From NCBI GenBank assembly GCA_001695595.3, contig MBPM02000066.1, forward strand, positions 310,001 to 374,000: DNA of 64,000 nt. The letters are read 5' to 3'. Source of the stretch: Plasmopara viticola (Eukaryota; Oomycota; Peronosporomycetes; Peronosporales; Peronosporaceae). Shown here one piece after another: positions 57,050 through 64,000 of the stretch. A program made the position numbers and the translations under genes. The notes beneath the pieces are model-generated. The model worked only from the letters and a program-made list of their open reading frames with translations. It did not search any database and was not told where the DNA came from. The first letter of the stretch is position 1; each line of letters begins with the position of its first letter.

Positions 57050-57900
57050 CTATTGCGGCAAAATGTGTGGTCGTCAGTCTACCAGCAAAAATAATTTTTC
57101 CCCGATTTAAAGCCTTGGAGCGTAACAATACTGTTTCTCTTCAGCACTAAGTGCTTCAACTCTATACCAAGGCAAGGCAATAAAATTAGAAGCGATAAGT
57201 GCTTTCTCATTATGTAAAGAATCAAGTTTAACATTTTTTAGCGTTATTGCTAGCTCAAGAGAAGCAACTTATTGAACTGAACGGTAAATTGAGACAGAAA
57301 GCGCTGCATGATGCGTGCATATGGCTGAGTAAGTGTGATGTCATGGATAGAGGCGTACCTTTTTAAGCTCGAGAACGTGGCAACGCTCTAAGCTGGCCGA
57401 TGTTGATGAATGTCATGCTACTTATGTATTGTAGCAGCGATTGAAGGTGTATGCACTTCATTCGAGGACTCAGTGACAGAAAGTCACGTTTATCTGACTC
57501 AAGCGGATTTTGAGCTTGTTGCCTGAGAGAAAGCGTAAGAATAAAGAAGTTGGTAAATTTAATGCGAGCTGAGCATGCGGTCAAGGTAAATTAGATTGTT
57601 GGACACCAAAATCATAAGAAATTGTATGAAAGATTGCTTATTACATAATGTTTGCAAAAAGTAAATATGGTATAAATGGTAGCGCTCCTTCGAAGTATAT
57701 AGAGCCCCAACTGAATGATGGAGGATGCGAATTATCGGCTGCTGATTAGAAGTCGTGCCTTCGCATAAAATTCTATGCTCGTGCTGAGAATACGTGCGTG
57801 AGACTAAGTCGCTATAATAGAAAACACGCACAAGACAATGGCTTAATAAAGCAAGCACTTTGGTAACTTGGTGTGCATTTGCTCAAAGCACGAGTATGCC
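57050..57900. repeat. Direct repeat of 62450-63650
   Basis: Shared blocks in the same order: GTCAGTCTACCAGCAAAAATAA/GTCAATCTACCAGAAACAATAA (57072/62463), GCGCTGCATGATGCGTGCATA/GCGCTGTACAGTGCGTACATA (57300/62671), and GCAAGCACTTTGG then TTGGTGTGCATTTGCT (57850/63527). No gene. This is the same repeat material found 3' of the effectors. Confidence 0.6.
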
Positions 57901-58368
57901 CTTCTCAGTTTCGTAGATGTTAGCAGTGGGCTTGAACGTTCGAAAGGGAAAATTAGTCGAAGTCTGAACGTCTACTCGGAATTCAATTAAATAATAGAAG
58001 CGCGGCTAGTACGCCTTATGTGCTGCTGTCCTAAAAAATTAAGATGAATACATATAGTGTACTCGTATAGTCTGTTTATTTATGCATAGTTGATCAATCT
58101 CGCAAAATTCATGCGGTGCTGCATATTTTTCTAGAAAAGAAAAACTTCTGATTATCATGACGAAGCTGGCAGTAATATAACTATCAGTGGTCGTCAGCGT
58201 TTTCACTAATGTCCCAGTTATTGCCGACACTTTGACAGTGACTCTTAGTTTTACGCTGCAAAATACCAGCGCAATTCAAACAAAGAAGGAACGCTGAGTG
58301 CTCTTGGAAAGAAATTGAGGACATGCACGATTGTGCGTAACGTGGCGATCCGTGATCCTTTCCTAGAG
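57901..58368. other. No feature recognised
   Basis: AT-rich sequence without a supported gene or a repeat I could match. Confidence 0.4.
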
Positions 58369-58704
58369 TCAGCTTGAGCTTGCTGTCAAAGAAAAGCTCA
58401 AGGATTTGCTGATTTTTGGTGTTATGATCGTGGTGAACAACGTTTGCATTAGAGAAAATCGTCGTTTAGCAAAAGAGAGCAGCTCATATCGGTATTCTGA
58501 AAATTGACGGAGAGCCAGTGTCGATACAGCAAGAATGGGATGAGCATTTATTCGCTGTGTTTTCTTTGTCTCGTTGTTTCTTGCGGTACAGTAAAAGCCT
58601 TTGGCCTGCTTGATATCAAAAACGTTACGGACATTGTAGTGCTCTTGTGCCGCCCGAATTAGGGTGGTCCATTTCGCATCATCTCCAACCGGTAGAACTA
58701 GCAA
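58369..58704 (-). pseudogene. Remnant of an unidentified repeated gene (second copy)
   Basis: An open frame of 111 aa starting MLVLPVGDDAKWTTLIRAAQ. Its DNA is related to 8150-8560 (GTTTCTTGCGGTACAGTAAA, 58577), but the two copies agree in different frames, so at least one is shifted. The family is unknown. It lies upstream of the orphan effector promoter, in the same relative place as the 8150 copy. Confidence 0.3.
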
Positions 58705-59649
58705 GACACCTCGATAATAAATTACTAAAAATCACATGGCGTACCAGACATAGATGCTGTAGCAACTTCTTATGCTGTACCACCACCAGAAGTATACTTT
58801 TTATGTTAAAACAATTGGTTTACGGCCATTTTATTCTCAGCAAACTTTAATTTTACCTGTTTTCTCTTTCATGGAGCAAATAATGCAGTGGGATTCCGCC
58901 ACTTACAGCTTGCATACAGCAACTAGCTAGATCAGCAGCTTATCACATGGATCCTCCCGAGGCAAATTGGTAATTCTCTTTCTCTTATCAAATCAAGGGG
59001 TCTCTTACATTTATGTTGAATGATAGCGCGTAGTGTCTTGACAGTCTCATCAGATGCCTATCATTTACGTCGCCAGAATAAATAAGAAGGGCGAGAATAT
59101 ATAAATTTTCAACTTTATGTAGCAGGGGCACGGTTTGAGTATCTCGCCTCGAAAAAGCTTTGCTTGTGTTATTGGAGTCAATGTAAGTTTGAAATTTCTA
59201 CATTTCTTCTGAGTTGTGGTGTATTATTATGAGCATCACAAGGTGTACAGTGAGAAATACCAGCGGCTATCAACTTGGTTACAATTCTTTTGGCAGCGCC
59301 TCCATTGTTCTGCCATTATTATTGCCACTTAGCGTAGGAATAGACTGTCTGAACCACGTCTCCATCCTTGATTTTAGATTATCTCTTGGAGGCAAAAAGA
59401 TCGATCATTTGTATAATAGGGAATGGTATTATTTGGATTGCGTCCGACGACCGCTATCATAGGTATAGAGGCTAGTCGTTGCCATCTCATTATATGGTAT
59501 CGAAAAGCAATGTGTAGCAACTTCCCCACTGCTGCAAAATTGATTTTTCATAAAAAAAACAAATTGGCTGATGGTATTTATTTGACATGTCTTACGTGGT
59601 CGAATCGTCGAGCCACTTATGAAGAATCTTGCTTTTGCTGTTCCGATTT
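58705..59649. repeat. Effector upstream flank, fourth locus
   Basis: The stretch near 59040-59160 (AATAAGAAGGGCGAGAATATA) is related to the reverse strand of 8030-8160 and of 49080-49170. It therefore has the orientation expected upstream of a + strand effector. No gene. Confidence 0.4.
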
Positions 59650-59774
59650 TTTTGTATTCATATGTCTGATCAGTAACGCCTTACCGGTACTATTGACACG
59701 TTTATTCAATTGAATGTTCTCAGAACTTACTTAAAGAAAAAATTGATTGGGTATTGTTATAATTGGCGGTAGTG
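59650..59774 (+). promoter_or_regulatory. Orphan effector promoter with no effector
   Basis: AGTAACGCCTTACCGGTACT (59662) and AATTGATTGGGTATTGTTAT then AATTGGCGG (59741-59769) match the sequence just upstream of the intact effector (minus strand, 48390-48440). The match stops about 25 bp before where the start codon should lie, and foldback-associated sequence follows at once. The effector body is absent. Confidence 0.55.
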
Positions 59775-59799
59775 CTTCGCGTTCTCCGTAAAACTCTCA

Positions 59800-62440
59800 G
59801 TATGTGTTATCATAAGTCAGCAAACAGTACTTTAAAATATGTGTATCATTAAACATTCGTCTGCCTTATAAATCAACACCTACCGTAATACACATTTATC
59901 AACCTCGGGATATATAGCCTACGATGACCAGCTGGTCTTGGAAGACGAAGGTCGTTAAATGCAAATCAGCTTTTAACCCAGCTCCGATTTATTGCAAATT
60001 ATATATTTTCTGCATTTTGTCTTCTTTTACACGAAAAGTAATATCACGTAATAAACACTGTGCTATACCGACGGACCGCTACTCCTCGCCCCGCAATTTC
60101 GTGGTCGACTCGCCTCGCATCTTCTTGCCTTGACTCGCACCATTCAATTTTGCTTATCCTATTTTGCTTCGTTAAACCAGATTATGGTCAGCTCGCTCAA
60201 CTAGCTTCAAAATGTTTGCTTAATCGCTTGTGAGACCGCTAAATATATCCATGACCGCTTATTGTTATTTTGCTTTCGGACTGCAGTCTTGATCACATAT
60301 TGGCTACTTTTGTGACTGCTTGCTTGCCGCTTGATGAACACGCCCCGCTCAAGAATAGACACTACTCAAACCAGTGTGTGTGGCCACACCTTAGTAAACG
60401 AACATGTGAGCTATTAAAAAGTTGCTACTATTATTTCTTACTTGTACTTCGCACATACGGCCTGCCCGTTCGAACAGAACCCGTGCAAAAATTTAAGCAA
60501 ATGTGCGACTTGGCATTTGGTAGTAACTCTAACCTTTTCTTCGCGTGCGTGGGTGGGATTTATAAAGTCTGACAAGACGACAAATGATCACTCAGCTAGT
60601 GACACCGTACGGGTTCGCAAACGTGACAGCACAGGCTATGCACAACGCAGTACGCAAGTACTACACACGGCTTAATCGACATGAGTGGCAACAAGAAAGC
60701 TATTTGAAGGGAAGTACACATGAAAAACATCATTTAATTGATTGATTGCTGCATCCAAAATGGCCAACTATAAACGTAAGGCTTTAAAAAATTTGGTAGC
60801 TAGTAATGCTATCTGGTAGGTGCCAAGTCGGGTGTTTTCTTGCAGTTTACAGACTAAACTTTGCTAGCTGAACCTGGTGCGGGAGGCGAGCAAGCTGCTT
60901 AAGCTTGTGGTCTGAGAGAAACTCATCAAAAAGTAGATTTTAAGCTAGTAGAATGTTCGACGTAAAACATTCGATTTGTATAATCGCAATTTTCTATATT
61001 GGTCCCAAGTAAAGCTCTGCTCAAGCCAAGTTGCAATTATTATCGAGCGCGATGTCCTTAGTAATCTGCGAGATCACTCTGTCAGTCAGATTTAACAAGG
61101 CTTCCTACGCCGGCTTGGATGTGGTGATTTGACCGGTCGTGACCGTCAGTTTTGGCTACTAGCGCTCTCTACCAGGTGCGTTTACGTCGGCACACAAATA
61201 AGCACTGAGACTGCCTATTTGATTGTGGTCGTTGACGTATAAGTTTGTCAGAACCTCTGGTGAAGGAAGAGATAGCATTAGATTTCCCGTGAGTGAAGGT
61301 GCACACGTATCATTATGATTTGAGCAAGCTGGTACAAAATGGCATACACAATTTTCTGACTAAATATCAATGTGTGGTATGATGACGCACAATTGCTTTA
61401 CAATGTCTGTGTACTTACTCGCACGTACTTTGCCATACATATCTTTCTTATAGACAGCCACCGTATTGCGTCATGTGTGGAGTCCATTCGACTTGTTACA
61501 CGTACTTGTTAGTGTATGTAGTCTCTTTTGTTATTGTTCCGCACACTGAGCCTTGCATTGCCTGCTTCTTGCAACGCACGCGTTTTGCGTCAGGCGGAGC
61601 CTTAATCTGTCGAAAACTGGTTATATATTCGTCGTTTTGTCAAGCTTGAAAGCTTTATGATCCACGCAAGCAAATGAGGGCTAGAAAGACATTAAGGACC
61701 AAACTTCAAATCCGTTGGAATCATAGAATGGTTTTTGCTCAAACGAGCAAGCCGTATGTAAAAAGAAGTTACCAAAGTTACCTATCATTAGCTAGTTTTT
61801 TTTGCTGGGGCGTGGCCACACACACAGATGCGAGTCGCGCTTGCGTTTGAGTTCAGCGACCCTGCCGAGCGGCAAGCAAGCAGCCACGCGAGCATCCAAG
61901 AGACGGTCAAGCCTAAAAAGATATTGAGGGGTCGAGCGATCGGTTCACTTCAGCAGTCCCGCAAGCGATTTAGCGAGCGATTTAGCGAGCGATCGAGCGA
62001 TCGGTCTAATACAATGATCTTAGGAACAATCAATGCAGCCTGCGATGGAGTGTGCGAACGAACCATGGGCGGTCCTGCGATTCAATGAAGCACCGGAGCA
62101 GAAGAAGCGAATCGAAGGGCAAGGCGAGATACTTCGAGTCTAGGTAAAGCAGTCAGTCTGTAAAGCACAGTGCTAATAGCGTGAGAATATTTGTTGCGCA
62201 AACGGCCAAATTAAATAACATTTTTTAGCAATCCCTGATATGGTTGTGAGCTGATCTAGATCTTATGCACATCTACCAGTTGTCAATAAAAGATGTTGTA
62301 CGGCAAATCGTATTACGGTTATATGCGGTAGACTTATGTATGATAATATTTAAGGATATTTATATATTATCTTTGAGATGCTAATTGTGAAACGCTCATC
62401 ATGTTTTATCGAGAAATATATGTGGCAAAGAGTTTTGCAA
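59800..62440. repeat. Foldback element copy 4
   Basis: Direct relative of 120-2960: TATGTGTTATCATAAGTC (59813), GACAAGACGACAAATGATCAC (60571) and GACCGTCAGTTTTGGCTACT (61141) have clear partners. Its inverted arms are about 59930-60720 and 61440-62300. A short tandem GATTTAGCGAGC pair is at 61967-61991. No transposase gene was found. Confidence 0.6.
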
Positions 62441-62639
62441 TAAACTGACTAATTGTCTTGTTGTCAATCTACCAGAAACAATAAACATCGTTTCTGTCTG
62501 AAGTCTTGGAGCGCAACATTACTTTCATCTATGCGTAACCTATATACCGGAGCAAGGTGACAGCTTTGAATAGAGGAAAAGCTGCCGCCTTATGTGGAGA
62601 ATCACATTTGACTTTACTTGGCGTTATTAGCAATCAAAA

Positions 62640-63293
62640 AGTGGCGGATGGATGAACTATATAACAGGAAGCGCTGTACAGTGCGTACATACGGCTGAGC
62701 AAGAGTCGTGCTATTTAAATGCACTAAGCTGGCCAACGTTCACGGTCCGAAATGGGAGTCATGCTACTTGTAAATGGTAGCAATTACTATAGAAGTAGAC
62801 ATTTCTAGCGTGTCCGCTGCAGAAAGTAAGTCGTAAAAAGTCAGTGCAGGATAAGCACTGGCAGGATAAGCACTGGCAGTTCAGGATAAGCACTGACTTT
62901 TTACGAATTACTATCTGCAGCTGACACGCTACTACTGCAGCTGCACACACTGGCAGTTCAGGATAAGCACTGACTTTTTACGACTTACTATCTGCAGCTG
63001 ACACGCTAGAAATATCTACTTATATAGTAATTGCTACCTTATACAAGTAGCATGACTCCCATTTCTGACCGTGAACGTTGGCCAGCTTAGTGCATTTAAA
63101 TAGCACGACTCTTGCTCAGCCGTATGCACGCACTGTTCACGGTCAGAAATTGGAGTCATGCTACTTGTTTATGGTCGCAATTATTACAGAAGTAGATATT
63201 TCTAGCGTGTCAGCTGCAGAAAGTAAGCCGTAAACTGCAGAAAATAAGTCGTAAAAAGTCAGTGCTTATCCTGCACTGACTTTTTACGACTTA
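62640..63293. repeat. Cluster of nested inverted repeats
   Basis: A block including GTTCACGGTC, ATGCTACTTGTA and TCTAGCGTGTC occurs at 62740-62820 (forward), 62990-63090 (reverse) and 63138-63215 (forward). Within it, TCGTAAAAAGTCAGTGC and its complement occur near 62831, 62890, 62967, 63249 and 63273. AGGATAAGCACTGGC is tandem at 62848-62862 and 62863-62877. A perfect 21-bp hairpin with a 7-base loop lies at 63245-63293. No coding potential is apparent. The pattern looks like repeated fold-back copying. Confidence 0.85.
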
Positions 63294-64000
63294 CTATTTG
63301 AGAGTGCTTGGTGCAGAAATCCAAGCAATATTTGGTGAGAGTAATTGTGCGCGATCAATTGGAGCGCATCTGCTAAGTAAAAGCAGCCCACAGAATAGGA
63401 TGGATATATTGACCGCTGATGTAAAATCGTGCATTCGCTGAAAGCCCCATGCTCGTATTGAGCATGACTAAGTCACTACCTGCTGGCTGGAGAACGAGAC
63501 GCGCACGCGACAGCAGCTTAATGAGAGCAAGCACTTTGGCTGTTTGGTGTGCATTTGCTAAAAAGAAACGACTGCACTTCTTTGAAGACGTACATAGTGG
63601 ACACGAGCATTCTGCAGGCAAACTTAGTGGAATTACTCGTAAGATTTTAAAATAAGATCATTGCAGAGTAATTTGATTTAAATGAATAGATTGTGTGTCC
63701 CGTGGATTGATGCGATCAGAATTACCTTACGTAGTTTATAATATCTCTTATAAGTTCTTCTCTTTTAAATGTGGATATCGTTTAGAGCACTCCATGCAAC
63801 GCGGACTTTTCCAACATATACAGACAATGTGATTCTCACGAAGCTGGTCCCTTAACGTCGGTGAGGCAACACAAAGTACGTCATTATTGCACACTTCCAG
63901 AAGCAGCAATGTTTTTGCATTTGTGTGGTAAAGTCGCTTCTCGCAAGAAGCCACATTCCGTGGTGTGAAGCCGCCAAAAAGAGCGACAAGCTACCGTCTT
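63294..64000. other. Repeat-related end of window
   Basis: 63380-63600 matches 57680-57890 directly. After about 63660 I recognise nothing. No gene is supported up to the window edge. Confidence 0.4.

Noticed and set aside
55000..58300. Search for tRNA, 5S rRNA or snRNA genes in gene-poor stretches
   Set aside because: No cloverleaf with A and B boxes or other recognisable RNA signature could be found by eye; a covariance-model scan would be decisive.
62848..62877. Tandem 15-bp repeat considered as a CRISPR-like array
   Set aside because: Only two adjacent units without spacers, in a eukaryotic context; explained by the nested inverted repeats.

Overview
The window is nuclear DNA of a plant-pathogenic oomycete (a Phytophthora or downy-mildew relative; the species cannot be read from the sequence). 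The evidence is three related genes with an oomycete-type signal peptide, an RxLR motif and tandem LWY/WY-type repeats, set in gene-poor, AT-rich, repeat-filled DNA, next to an ordinary eukaryotic housekeeping gene (eL41). No prokaryotic gene organisation is visible.

Layout. About 830-38850 is one very large imperfect palindrome centred near 23411. The left arm (about 830-23383) and right arm (about 23440-38850) carry the same sequence in opposite orientation. Reading outward from the centre, each arm holds: a highly similar 1.4-kb core; remains of a giant-virus-like insertion (RNA polymerase subunit 2 and uracil-DNA glycosylase fragments on the left, only a glycosylase scrap on the right); several kb of decayed unknown sequence; a small terminal-inverted-repeat element; an LWY effector with its promoter; a broken effector tail; and a foldback repeat. 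The left arm alone carries a decayed Ty1/copia retrotransposon (17362-21862), inserted after the arms formed.

A third copy of the effector block (foldback, 3' flank, effector, promoter, upstream flank) lies at about 41240-49650 in the left-arm orientation. It contains the only full-length effector (43974-48374, about 1466 aa). The two palindrome copies keep an open N-terminal half and a frameshifted C-terminal half, and lack one repeat unit of about 217 aa. A fourth locus (58369-62440) keeps an upstream flank, an orphan effector promoter and a foldback, but no effector.

49937-54998 is the only conventional gene region: a 1204-aa multi-membrane-span protein of unknown function on + and, convergent to it, a compact gene joining a ubiquitin-like domain directly to complete 25-aa ribosomal protein eL41. 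The rest (54999-64000) is gene-poor and contains direct repeats and a cluster of nested hairpins at 62640-63293.

The likely history, inferred from which features are shared, is: viral-like DNA and an effector block were present; the block was duplicated in inverted orientation; copia inserted in one arm and a viral segment was deleted from the other; a small element came to lie in opposite orientations in the two arms; and the core was homogenised recently. All identity statements come from reading the text by eye, not from computed alignments.
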